NCBI GenBank assembly: GCA_948144175.1
Contig: CANXME010002423.1
Span: 168,501 to 232,500, forward strand
DNA: 64,000 nt
DNA from: Closterium sp. NIES-65
Lineage: Eukaryota; Streptophyta; Zygnematophyceae; Desmidiales; Closteriaceae
Direction of reading: 5' to 3'
Position numbers and translations under genes: made by a program. Under the pieces are notes generated by a model. The model was not told where the DNA came from. It did not search any database and worked only from the letters and a program-made list of their open reading frames with translations. How positions within the stretch are numbered: position 1 is the first letter of the stretch; every line of letters begins with the position of its first letter. Below are positions 10,351-20,629 of this stretch, one piece after another.

Positions 10351-10529
10351 GAGGATACAGGTCGCCACCTGGCTACGTTTACACGTCGGCCAGGGTCGAG
10401 CCTGTACACACTGACCACAGCTTCTCCTCCAGGTGCTGAGTCTGGTAGGGTCCCTTCGTCTGGTCAGGTGTTTGCTGCAGCGTCCAGGTCTGGTCCTGAG
10501 TCTGCCCCCTGCTCGTGTCGTCGTCTGTC

Positions 10530-11450
10530 TCACGAGACCCTCCTCTGGCACCACCGCCTTGGCCACCCCTCTCTGCTTCGGCTCAGAGGCATGGCCTCGC
10601 GAGTCCTTGTGTCTGGTCTTCCCCGGTCTCTCCCTCCCCTTCCTCCGGGCCCTGGCCCCACCTGTGTCCCCTGTGTCGAGGGGCGCCAGCGTGCTGCCCC
10701 TCACTCCTCCCAGTTTCCTCCCACAGAGGCCCCGTTGCAGACGCTTCACATGGACGTGTGGGGCCCAGCCCGCGTCCGTGGACAGGGTCAGGAGCGCTAC
10801 TTCCTGCTGGTGGTTGACGACTACTCGCGTTACACCACAGTCTTCCCCTTGCGCAGCAAGGGTGAGGTCACTGAGGTGCTGATCGACTGGATCCGCGCAG
10901 CTCGTCTCCAGCTTCGGAGGAGCTTTGGCTCTGACTTCCCTGTTTTGCGTCTGCACTCGGACAGAGGTGGAGAGTTCTCCTCCGGCCTCCTGAGTGCCTA
11001 CTGTCGTGTGCGAGGCATCCGTCAGACCTTCACGCTTCCGGACTCACCGCAGCAAAATGGGATTGCTGAGCGCCGCATTGGCATGGTCATGGACGTCGCT
11101 CGTACGTCCATGATGCATGCGGCTGCTCCCCATTTTCTGTGGCCGTTTGCGGTCAGGTACGCTGCGCACCAGATCAACCTCCACCCCAGGGTCTCTCGAC
11201 CGGAGACCTCCCCAGCCCTGCTGTGGACAGGGAAGGTTGGCGATGCGTCGGCGTTCCGGGTCTGGGGATCTCGGGCGTTTGTTCGCGACCTGTCTGCGGA
11301 CAAGCTGTCCCCTCGTGCTTCTCCCTGCGTCTTCCTGGGGTTCCCCCCCGACGCCCCTGGGTGGCAGTTTTACCACCCCTCCTCTCGACGTGTTCTGTCC
11401 TCCCAGGACGTCACGTTCGACGAGTCGGTGCCCTACTACCGCCTCTTCCC
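10530..11450 (+). other. Element 2 integrase region
   Basis: The HHCC zinc region (WHHRLGHPS...CVPCVEG, about 10530-10690) precedes the DDE core. Catalytic codons are at 10753-10755 (Asp), 10960-10962 (Asp) and 11068-11070 (Glu), with D-X35-E spacing. A C-terminal barrel-like segment follows (about 11230-11450). The gene order, with integrase ahead of reverse transcriptase, marks the Copia superfamily. Confidence 0.92.
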
Positions 11451-11599
11451 CTACCGCACTCCGTCCCTCCCCCCACCCCCGCTCTTCTTGGTACCAGGTC
11501 CCCCCCCGGTAGTCCCCCTCCCCCCTCAGGGTCCTGCCCCTTCAGGTGTGTCCCAGGTAGACGCGGTCGAGCCTGTCGAGGTCACTGGTGACTCTGGTG

Positions 11600-11840
11600 C
11601 TGCTGCGGGAGCTGAGCCTGGGGGTGCGGAGTCTGGGGGTGCTGAGCCTGGAGGTGCCGAGTCTGGGGGTGCTGAGCCTGGGGGTGCTGAGCCTGGGGGT
11701 GCTGTGCCTGGGGGTGCTGAGCCTGGAGGTGCCGAGTCTGGGGGTACTGTGCCTGGGGGTGCTGGGCCTGGGGGTGCCGTGCCTTGAGGTGCTAGGTCTA
11801 GGGGTGCTGAGCCCGGGGGTGCTGTGCCTGGGGGTGCTTC
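11600..11840 (+). repeat. 15-bp minisatellite inside the element 2 coding region
   Basis: Repeated units of the form GGTGCTGAGCCTGGG encode pentapeptides GAEPG, GAESG and GAVPG between integrase and reverse transcriptase. The array differs in length and unit order from its counterpart in element 1. The following SRREPLSPQELREW segment is conserved in both elements. Confidence 0.85.
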
Positions 11841-12889
11841 GTCTCGCCGGGAGCCACTCTCCCCACAGGAGCTGCGTGAGTGGTTTGCCGGGCGCTGGAG
11901 GCGTGCTGCTGGTGCTGGTGGTTCTTCGACTGCAGAGGGCACTGCTGCTGCGCGCCCCGCCGGTGCTCGTACTGTGGGTGCTGGAGCTGCTGAGTCTGAG
12001 AGTTCTCCTGGACCTGGTCCTGCTGAGGGTGTTGGCGCTGAGCCTGCCGTTGGCGGCCCGACTGACAGTGCTCCTGGTGCTGCGGCTGGAGGTTCTGGAG
12101 CTTCTGGTGGTGCTGCTGGAGGTGCTGCTGGAGTGGGTGCTCCTGCCGGGGCTGCTGGTGCTGTTCCTGCTGTTTCTAGCGTCGCCGCGCGGCCCCGACC
12201 GTACTTCGTTCCGCTCCTGCAGCAGGTTCTTGGTCTTACACCTCCTCCTCCTCCCTTAGAGGGTCCGCAGCCTGTCCGGTCACAGCCACAGCTACAGCCT
12301 GCCTCCCCTTTGCCTGCTCCTTCTCCCTACGCTGGTCCGACTCGAGGTCTTACTGAGCGTCGTGAGCCTGCGTCTCGTCCTGTGTCGCCTGTTCGTACTG
12401 AGCGCGCTAGTGGTCGCGGGTCGCGTCAGCGTCCTCCTCCTGTCCCTGGCACGCACCGGATGTCACTGCGTCCGTCCACTGCTCCTCTGCGTGCCCCTTT
12501 GCCTTCTCCTCCTGCTTCCTCTCTTCCTGCTCTTGCCGACCCGGAGTCGGACGCTCTTCGTGCTGCCAGTCCTACTGTCACGCGTCTCCTGGCTACTGCT
12601 GTCACTGACCCCTCCTTCGAGTCGTCTGCTGCGTCTGCCCTTGTCACTGAGCTTGTCGACTTTGCTGCGCGCTGTCGTCTAGACTACGCTGCTCGTCTTG
12701 TCACTGAGTCTGAGTCCGCCTGTCCTCCGTCCGTCGGGGGTGAGTGTGCCCTTGGCACGGACGTCCTTGAGGACAGGCAGGAGGAGTTCCAGTGTCTGGC
12801 CGCCGCTTCACCTCGTCTCGCGTCTGTACTGCTAGCCCCTGAGGGAGACCCGGATGCACCAGACATCCCGACTCCGCGCTCTTACGCGG

Positions 12890-13650
12890 AGGCGATAGAG
12901 GGTCCCTACTCCTCTCAGTGGCAGGCAGCTATGGATGCAGAGATGGCTTCCTGGAAGTCCACAGGCACCTACGTTGACGCTGTTCCCCCTCCTGGGGCAA
13001 ACATCGTCAGTGGCATGTGGATTTTCAGGGTGAAGCGGCCGCCGGGTTCTCCGCCTGTCTTCAAGGCGCGTTACGTGGCTCGTGGCTTCAGTCAGCGGCA
13101 GGGGGTTGACTACTTTCAGACCTTCTCCCCCACCCCGAAGATGACCACTCTTCGGGTTCTGCTACACGTTGCTGCTCACCGTGACTACGAGCTGCACTCT
13201 CTCGACTTCAGCACAGCTTTCTTGCAGGGCAGCCTGCACGAGGAGATCTGGCTGCGTCGCCCACCTGGCTTCACTGGGTCTTTCCCTCCTGGTACCCAGT
13301 GGAGTCTCCGGCGTCCAGTCTACGGTCTCCGCCAGGCGCCACGTGAGTGGCACGACACACTGAGGACTACGCTCGCGGCACTTGGGTTTGCTCCTTCCAC
13401 TGCCGACCCGTCGCTGTTTCTGCGCACCGACACCTCTCTGCCGCCGTTCTACATCCTCGTGTACGTCGACGACTTGGTCTTTGCCACAGCGGACACTGCT
13501 GGACTCGCTTACGTGAAGTCCGAGCTGCAGAAGAGACACACGTGCACTGACCTGGGTGAACTGCGCAGCTACCTTGGCTTGCAGATCACCCGGGACAGAG
13601 CACGCCGCACCATTACCCTGACTCAGTCACACATGGTGCAGCAGGTCCTT
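12890..13650 (+). other. Element 2 reverse transcriptase region
   Basis: The Copia-type reverse transcriptase begins near SSQWQAAMDAEMASW. It includes FKARYVARGFSQ, LDFSTAFLQG and LVYVDDLVFA. The catalytic YVDD box is coded at 13462-13473. This is the most conserved part and confirms Copia rather than Gypsy affiliation. Confidence 0.94.
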
Positions 13651-13949
13651 CAGCGCTTCGGCTTCACGTACTCCTCGCCTCAGGCCACTCCTCTGCCTAC
13701 TCGCCACTCGCTCTCAGCTCTGCCTTCGGATGAGTCCGTAGAGTCGAGTGGCCCGTTTGCAGAGCTTGTTGGCTGCCTCATGTACCTGATGACCTGCACA
13801 CGACCTGACCTCACATACCCTCTTAGCATTCTCGCACGCTTTGTTGCTCCTGGGAGACACCGACCAGAGCACATGGCTGCAGCGAAGAGGGTGTTGCGCT
13901 ACTTGTGCAGTACGTCGGGCATGGGGCTAGTGCTTGGAGGGCGCAGTCC

Positions 13950-14370
13950 AGTGGTCCTCACTGGGCACGCAGACGCTTCTTGGGCTGACGACCAGGCTAC
14001 GCAGCGGTCGTCACAGGGTTACACCTTCAGCCTTGGTTCCGGCTCTGTCTCGTGGCGGGCTACCCGCTCGTCTTCTGTTCTCGGCTCCAGTTGTGAGGCT
14101 GAGATCTACGCTGGGGCTATGGCTGCACAGGAGTTACGCTGGCTCACCTACCTGCTGACCGACCTTGGAGAGCAGCCTCGTTCTCCTCCAGTCCTGTACG
14201 TAGACAACAAGGCCATGCTGGCCTTGTGTCGAGAGCAGCGACTGGAGCACAGAACGAAGCACATTGCTCTTCGCTACTTTCTTGCTCGTGAGCTACAGCA
14301 GCGTGGACAGCTGCGACTTGCGTACGTGGCCTCTGAGGCCAACACTGCTGATGTCTTCACCAAGGCACTT
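13950..14370 (+). other. Element 2 RNase H region
   Basis: Contains GHADASWADD, SSCEAEIYAG and YVDNKAMLAL, the acidic residues and spacing of Copia RNase H. It is followed by the conserved KHIALRYFLARE and NTADVFTKAL. It degrades the RNA strand of the RNA-DNA hybrid during copying. Confidence 0.92.
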
Positions 14371-14445
14371 GCGCCTTGTGATCATCAGCGTTGCTGCACG
14401 CAGTTGGGTCTTGTGCCTGTCTTGCCTCACTTGCTCTCCTCTTGA

Positions 14446-14642
14446 CCTTGCTTGTACTTTCGCATATATATACTCTTGCTCTTGTATATCTCTATATATG
14501 ATCTTGCATGTGAACTGGCCTTGTGGCCTTTGAACTTGTGCTCGGAATGCGTGGTGACTTTGTGATCCACCCTGAGCTTTGCTTTGCTTTGCTTGACCGG
14601 TCTTGTGACCCCTTGTTCTCCCCCACTTTGCCTATGGGGGTG
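14446..14642 (+). other. 3' non-coding tail and polypurine tract of element 2
   Basis: 197 bases between the end of coding and the 3' LTR. It holds TATATA-rich stretches (about 14463-14500) and a short GCTTT repeat. A G-rich tract (ATGGGGGTG, 14634-14642) abuts the LTR and is the likely plus-strand priming site. Confidence 0.65.
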
Positions 14643-14774
14643 TGTCAGAACTTATAGCTTACTTGTTTCTGTAGGCTATAGTGGGGTATCCCATAGGGGG
14701 TACAACCCAATTAGGGTTTCCTATTTGTACTCACTTCGTTCATAGTCATTCCACTTCTCGTTCGTACTTCCTCA
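14643..14774 (+). repeat. 3' LTR of element 2
   Basis: 132 bp, TGTCAGAAC...TTCCTCA, one difference from the 5' LTR. Satellite resumes right after it with the duplicated CCGTT. Confidence 0.95.
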
Positions 14775-14779
14775 CCGTT
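14775..14779. repeat. Target-site duplication of element 2, right copy
   Basis: CCGTT, identical to 7121-7125. Confidence 0.92.
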
Positions 14780-15503
14780 CTCCTTGGCCCTACTTGCACT
14801 ATAAGTGCGAAATGCCGGCCAGACTGGCCGATGCACCATTTTCTCTACACATGTGCGTTAGTTACCTTTCAAACCCTTACGTTCACTAGATGAATATATT
14901 TCCGACTTCTACTTGAGTGAGACCACTTGATTCCGTGTACTATGCGAGATAAGAGCGCTTCCGTTTTCCCTGGCATTTGCATTTTAAGTTCCGATACTGA
15001 CCGACCTGGCCAATGCACCATTTTCGGGTTAGGTGTGCGTTGAATACATTTCAAACCTTTTTAGCTGACTAGATTTATATATTTCCCACCTTCTGATCGA
15101 CTGAGACCGTTAGATTCCCTCTACTTTTTAAGAAACGAGCGTTTCCGTTCTCCCTGGCCCCACCTGCACTATAAGTGCGAAATGCCGGCCTGACTGGCCG
15201 ATGCACCATTTTCTCTACACATGTGCATTAGTTACCTTTCAGACCCTTACGTTCACTAGATGAATTAATTTCCTACCTTATATTTGAGTGAGACCACTAG
15301 ATTCCGTGTATTATGCGAGATCTGAGCGGTTCCGTTCTCCCAGGCATTTGCACTCTAAGTTCCCATACTGACCGACCTGGCCAATGCACCACTTTCCATA
15401 TACATATGCATTAGATTCCTTCCGAACCTTATTAGCTCACTAGATTTATGAATTTCCCACCTTTTGATTGAGTGAGACCGCTAGATTCCGTGTACTTTTT
15501 GAG
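14775..15503 (+). repeat. 371-bp dimeric satellite, forward, from element 2 to the inversion junction
   Basis: About two dimers, in register with the copy split by element 2. The stretch ends abruptly after ...GTACTTTTTGAG at the telomere-like junction. One unit has CGGGTTAGG at 15025-15033 in place of the usual CTCTATACAT. Confidence 0.94.
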
Positions 15504-15516
15504 GGTTTAGGGTTTA
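15503..15516. other. Telomere-like filler at satellite orientation switch
   Basis: GGGTTTAGGGTTTA, exactly two plant-type telomere units. To its left the satellite is forward and ends at ...TTTTTGAG. To its right it is reverse and starts at ATCAGAAGGTGGG. The sequence is absent from this place in any normal repeat unit. It is too short to be a telomere and is best read as filler added during break repair, though chance cannot be excluded. Confidence 0.6.
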
Positions 15517-17289
15517 TATCAGAAGGTGGGAAATATATGAATCTAGTCAGCTAAAATGGTTTGAAATGTATTCAACGCACATGTATAGCGAAAATGGTGC
15601 ATTGGCCAGGTTGGTCAGTATCGGAACTTAAAATGCAAATGCCAGGGAGAACGGAAGCGCTCAGATCTCGCATAGTACACAGAATCAAGTGGTCTAACTC
15701 AAATAGAAAGTAGGAAATATATTTATCTAGTGAACGTAAGGGTTTGAAAGGTAACTAACGCACATGTGTAGAGAAAATGGTGCATCGGCCAGTCTGGCCA
15801 GCATTTCGCACTTATAGTGCAAGTAGGGCCAAGGAGAACGGAAACGCTCATTTCTCAAAAAGTAAAGGGAATCTAGCGGTCTCACTCGATCAAAAGGTGG
15901 GAAATATATAAATCTAGTAAGCTAATAAGGTTCGGAAGGAATCTAATGCATATGTATATGGAAAGTGGTGCATTGGCCAGGTCGGTCAGTATGGGAACTT
16001 AGAGTGTAAATGCTTGGGAGAACAGAACCGCTCAGATCTCGCATAATACACGGAATCTAGTGGTCTCACTCAAATTTAAAGTAGGAAATATATTCATCTA
16101 GTGAACGTAAGGGTTTGAAAGGTAACTAATGCACATGTGTAGAGAAAATGGTGCATCGGCCAGTCTGGCTGGCATTTCGCACTCATAGTGCAGGTGGGGC
16201 CAGGGAGAACGGAAACGCTCGTTTCTCAAAAAGTAGAGGGAATCTAACGGTCTCACTCAATCAGAAGGTGGGAAATATATGAATCTAGTCAGCTAAAAAG
16301 GTTTGAAATGTATGCAACGCACATGTATAAAGAGAATGGTGCATTGGCCAGGTCGGTCAGTATCGGAACTTAAAATGCAAATGCGAGGGAGAACGGTGGC
16401 GCTCAGATCTCGCATAGTACACGGAATCAAGTGGTTTCACTCAAATAGAAAGTAGGAAATATATTCATCTAGTGAACGTAAGGGTTTGAAAGGTAACTAA
16501 CGCACATGTCTAGAGAAAATGGTGCATCGGCCAGTCCGGCCGGCATTTCGCACTTATAGTGCAACTAGGGCCAAGGAGAACGGAAACGCTCATTTCTCAA
16601 AAAGTAGAGGCAATCTAGCGGTCTCACTCGATCAGAAGGTGGGAAATATATAAATCTAGTGAGGTAATAAGGTTCGAAAGGAATCTAATGCATATGTATA
16701 TGGAAAATGGTGCATTGGCCAGGTCGGTCAGTATGGGAACTTAGAGTGCAAATGCCAGGGAGAACGGAAGCGCTCAGATCTCGCATAGTACACAGAATCT
16801 AGTGGTCTCACTCAAAAAGAAGGTAGGAAATAAATTTATCTAGTGAACGTAAGGGTTTGAAAGGTAAGTAATGCACATGTGTAGAGAAAATGGTGCATCG
16901 GCCAGTCTGGCCGGCATTTCGCACTCATAGTGAAGGTGGGGCCAGGGAGAACGGAAACGCTCGTTTCTCAAAAAGTAGAGGGAATCTAACGGTCTCACTC
17001 GATCAGAAGGTGGAAAATATATGAATATAGTCAGCTAAAGAGGTTTGAAATGTATTCAACGCACATGTATAGAGAAAATGGTGCATTGGCCAGGTCGGTC
17101 AGTATCGGAACTTAAAATGCAAATGCCAGGGAGAACGGAAGCGCTCAGATCTCGCATAGTACACGGAATCAAGTGGTCTCACTCAAATAGAAAGTAGGAA
17201 ATATATTTATCTAGTGAACGTAAGGGTTTGAAAGGTAACTAACGCACATGTGTAGAGAAAATGGTGCATCGGCCAGTCTGGCCGGCATT

Positions 17290-18200
17290 TCGCACTTATA
17301 GTGCAAGTAGGGCCAAGGAGAACGGAAACGCTCATTTCTCAAAAAGTGAAGGGAATCTAGTGGTCTCACTCGATCAGAAGGTGGGAAATATATATATCTA
17401 GTGAGCTTATAAGGTTCAGAAGGAATCTAATGCATATGTATATGGAAAGTGGTGCATTGGCCAGGTCGGTCAGTATGGGAACTTAGAGTGCAAATGCCTG
17501 GGAGAACGGAACCGCTCAGATCTCGCATGATACACAGAATCTAGTGGTCTCACTCAAATATAAGGTAGGAAATATATTCATCTAGTGAACGTAAGGGTTT
17601 GAAAGGTAACTAACGCACATGTGTAGAGAAAATGGTGCATCAGCCAGTCTGACCGGCATTTCGCACTCATAGTGCAGGTGGGGCCAGGGAGAACGGAAAC
17701 GCCCGTTTCTCAAAAAGTAGAGGGAATCTAACGGTCTCACTCGATCAGAAGGTGGGAAATATATAAATCTAGTCAGCTAAAAAGGTTTGAAATGTATTCA
17801 ACGCACATATATAGAGAAAATGGTGCATTGGCCAGGTCGGTCAGTATCGGAACTTAAAATGCAAATGCCAGGGAGAACGGAAGCGCTCAGATCTCGCATA
17901 GTACACGGAATCAAGTGGTCTCAATCAAATAGAAATTAGGAAATATATTCATCTAGTGAACGTTAGGGTTTGAAAGGTAACTAACGCACATGAGTAGAGA
18001 AAATGGTGCATCGGCCAGTCTGGCCGGCATTTCGCACTCATAGTGCAGGTGGGGCCAGGGAAAACGGAAACGCTCGTTTCTCAAAAAGTAGAGGGAATCT
18101 AACGGTCTCACTCGATCAGAAGGTGGGAAATATATGAATCTAGTCAGCTAAAAAGGTTTGAAATATATTCAACGCACATGTATAGAGAAAATGGTGCATT
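17290..18200 (-). repeat. Satellite segment duplicated about 3,340 bp away (pair of 20630-21540)
   Basis: Shared unusual variants at constant offset: AAGGTTCAGA (17411/20751), CATCAGCCAGTCTGACC (about 17638/20978), AGAAATTAGG with TCAATCAAAT, GTTAGGGTTTG, ACATGAGTAGAG and GGGAAAACGG. The offset is nine dimers to within one base. The copies differ only at scattered positions. Confidence 0.75.
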
Positions 18201-20629
18201 GGCCAGGTCGGTCAGTATCGGAACTTAAAATGCAAATGCCGGGGAGAACGGAAGCGCTCAGATCTCGCATAGTACACGGAATCAAGTGGTCTCACGCAAA
18301 AAGAAATTAGGAAATATATTCATCTAGTGAACGTAAGGGTTTGAAAGGTAACTAACGCACATGTGTAGAGAAAATGGTGCATCGGCCAGTCTGGCCGGCA
18401 TTTCGCACTTATAGTGCAAGTAGGGCCAAGGAGAACGGAAACGCTCATTTCTTTAAAAAGTAAAGGGAATCTAGCGGTCTCACTCGATCAGAAGGTGGGA
18501 AATATATAAATCTAGTGAGCTTATAAGGTTCGGAAGGAATCTAATGCATATGTATATGGAAAGTGGTGCATTGGCCAGGTCGGTCAGTATGGGAACTTAG
18601 AGTGCAAATGCCTGGGAGAACGGAACCGCTCAGATCTCGCATAATACACAGAATCTAGTGGTCTCACTCAAATTTAAAGTAGGAAATATATTCATCTAGT
18701 GAACGTAAGGGTTTGAAAGGTAACTAATGCACATGTGTAGAGAAAATGGTGCATCGGCCAGTCTGGCTGGCATTTCGCACTCATAGTGCAGGTGGGGCCA
18801 GGGAGAACGGAAACGCTCGTTTCTCAAAAAGTAGAGGGAATCTAACGGTCTCACTCAATTAGAAGGTGGGAAATATATATGTCTAGTCAGCTAAAAAGGT
18901 TTGAAATGTATGCAACGCACATGTATATAGAGAATGGTGCATTGGCCAGGTCGGTCAGTATCGGAACTTAAAATGCAAATGCGAGGGAGAACGGTGGCGC
19001 TCAGGTCTCGCATAGTACACGGAATCAAGTGGATTCACTCAAATAGAAAGTAGGAAATATATTCATCTAGTGAACGTAAGGGTTTGAAAGGTAACTAACG
19101 CACATGTGTAGAGAAAATGGTGCATCGGCCAGTCTGGCCGGCATTTCGCACTTATAGTGCAACTAGGGCCAAGGAGAACGGAAACGCTCATTTCTCAAAA
19201 AGTAAAGGGAATCTAGCAGTCTCACTCGATCATAAGGTTGGAAATATATAAATCTAGTGAGCTAATAAGGTTCGGAAGGAATCTAATGCATATGTATATG
19301 GAAAGTGGTGCATTGGCCAGGTCGGTTAGTATGGGAACTTAGAGTGCAAATGCCTGGGAGAACGGAACTGCTCAGATCTCGCATAATACACGGAATCTAG
19401 TGGTCTCACCCAAATATAAGGTAGGAAATATATTCATCTAGTGAACGTAAGAGTTTGAAAGGTAACTAACGCACATGTGTAGAGAAAATGGTGCATCGGC
19501 CAGTCTAGCCGGCATTTCGCACTCATAGTGCAGGTGGGGCCAGGGAGAACGGAAACGCTCGTTTCTCAAAAAGTAGAGGGAATCTAACGGTCTCACTCGA
19601 TCAGAAGGTGGGAAATATGTAATTCTAGTCAGCTAAAAAGGTTTGAAATCTATTCAACGCACATGTATAGAGAAAATGGTGCATTGGCCAGGTCGGTCAG
19701 TATCGGAACTTAAAATGCAAATGCCAGGGAGAACGGAAGCGCTCAGATCTCGCATAGTACACGGAATCAAGTGGTCTCACTCAAATAGAAAGTAGGAAAT
19801 ATATTTATCTAGTGAACGTAAGGGTTTGAAAATTAACTAACGCACATGTGTAGAGAAAATGGTGCATCGGCCAGTCTGGCTGGCATTTCGCACTTATAGT
19901 GCAAGTAGGGCCAAGGAGAACGGAAACGCTCATTTCTAAAAAAGTAAAGGGAATCTAGTGGTCTCACTCGATCAAAAGGTGGAAAATATATATATCTAGT
20001 GAGCTTATAAGGTTCGGAAGGAATCTAATGCATATGTATATGGAAAGTGGTGCATTGGCCAGGTCGGTCAGTATGGGAACTTAGAGTGCAAATGCTTGGG
20101 AGAACGCAACCGCTCAGATCTCGCATAATACACGGAATCTAGTGGTCTCACTCAAATATAAGGTAGGAAATATATTCATCTAGTGAACGTAAGGGTTTGA
20201 AAGGTAAGTAACGCACATGTGTAGAGAAAATGGTGCATCGGCCAGTCTGGCCGGCATTTCGCACTCATAGTGCAGGTGGGGCCAGGGAAAACGGAAACGC
20301 TCGTTTCTCAAAAAGTAGAGGGAATCTAACGGTCTCACTCGATCAGAAGGTGGGAAATATATGAATCTAGTCAGCTAAAAAGGTTTGAAATGTATTCAAC
20401 GCACATGTATAGAGAAAATGGTGCATTGGCCAGGTCGGTCAGTATCGGAACTTAAAATGCAAATGCCAGGGAGAACGGAAGCGCTCAGATCTCGCATAGT
20501 ACACGGAATCAAGTGGTCTCACTCAAATAGAAAGTAGGAAATATATTCATCTAGTGAACGTAAGGGTTTGAAAGGTAACTAACGCACATGTGTAGAGAAA
20601 ATGGTGCATCGGCCAGTCTGGCCGGCATT

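Larger units (their letters stand above)
8482..14445 (+). pseudogene. Copia gag-pol coding region of element 2 (near whole, about one break)
   Basis: Starts at ATG 8482 in the context GCTGCCATGGCC, chosen over any upstream non-ATG start because homology to element 1 and the strong context both begin there. Parts in order: Gag (about 8482-9150); Gly-rich and Gln-rich linker (about 9280-9625); zinc knuckle (9691-9762); protease (DSGAS at 10081-10095); HHCC zinc region and integrase (about 10530-11450); pentapeptide linker (about 11600-11840); reverse transcriptase with YVDD at 13462-13473; RNase H to about 14370. The region ends at 14445, 197 bases before the 3' LTR. The product would form particles, copy the RNA and integrate the cDNA. 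It is treated as a fossil, with about one interruption. Confidence 0.9.
7126..14774 (+). mobile_element. Ty1/Copia LTR retrotransposon, element 2 (full length)
   Basis: A 7,649-bp element with two 132-bp LTRs, a 5-bp target duplication (CCGTT at 7121-7125 and 14775-14779), primer-binding site, GC-rich leader, gag-pol coding in the Copia order (Gag, protease, integrase, reverse transcriptase, RNase H) and a short purine-rich tract before the 3' LTR. It sits inside the satellite, and the flanking repeat reads through once the element and one CCGTT are removed. The LTRs differ at one position in 132, so the insertion is recent relative to satellite divergence. No absolute date is given because no rate is known here. 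It looks structurally complete, with about one break in the coding region. Confidence 0.96.

Noticed and set aside
8967-11942. Long open frames antisense to or out of phase with the gag-pol region
   Set aside because: Shadows of biased codon use in the Copia coding region. They lack any recognisable motif.
15503-15516. True telomere or long interstitial telomeric array
   Set aside because: Only two 7-base units are present, with satellite continuing on both sides.
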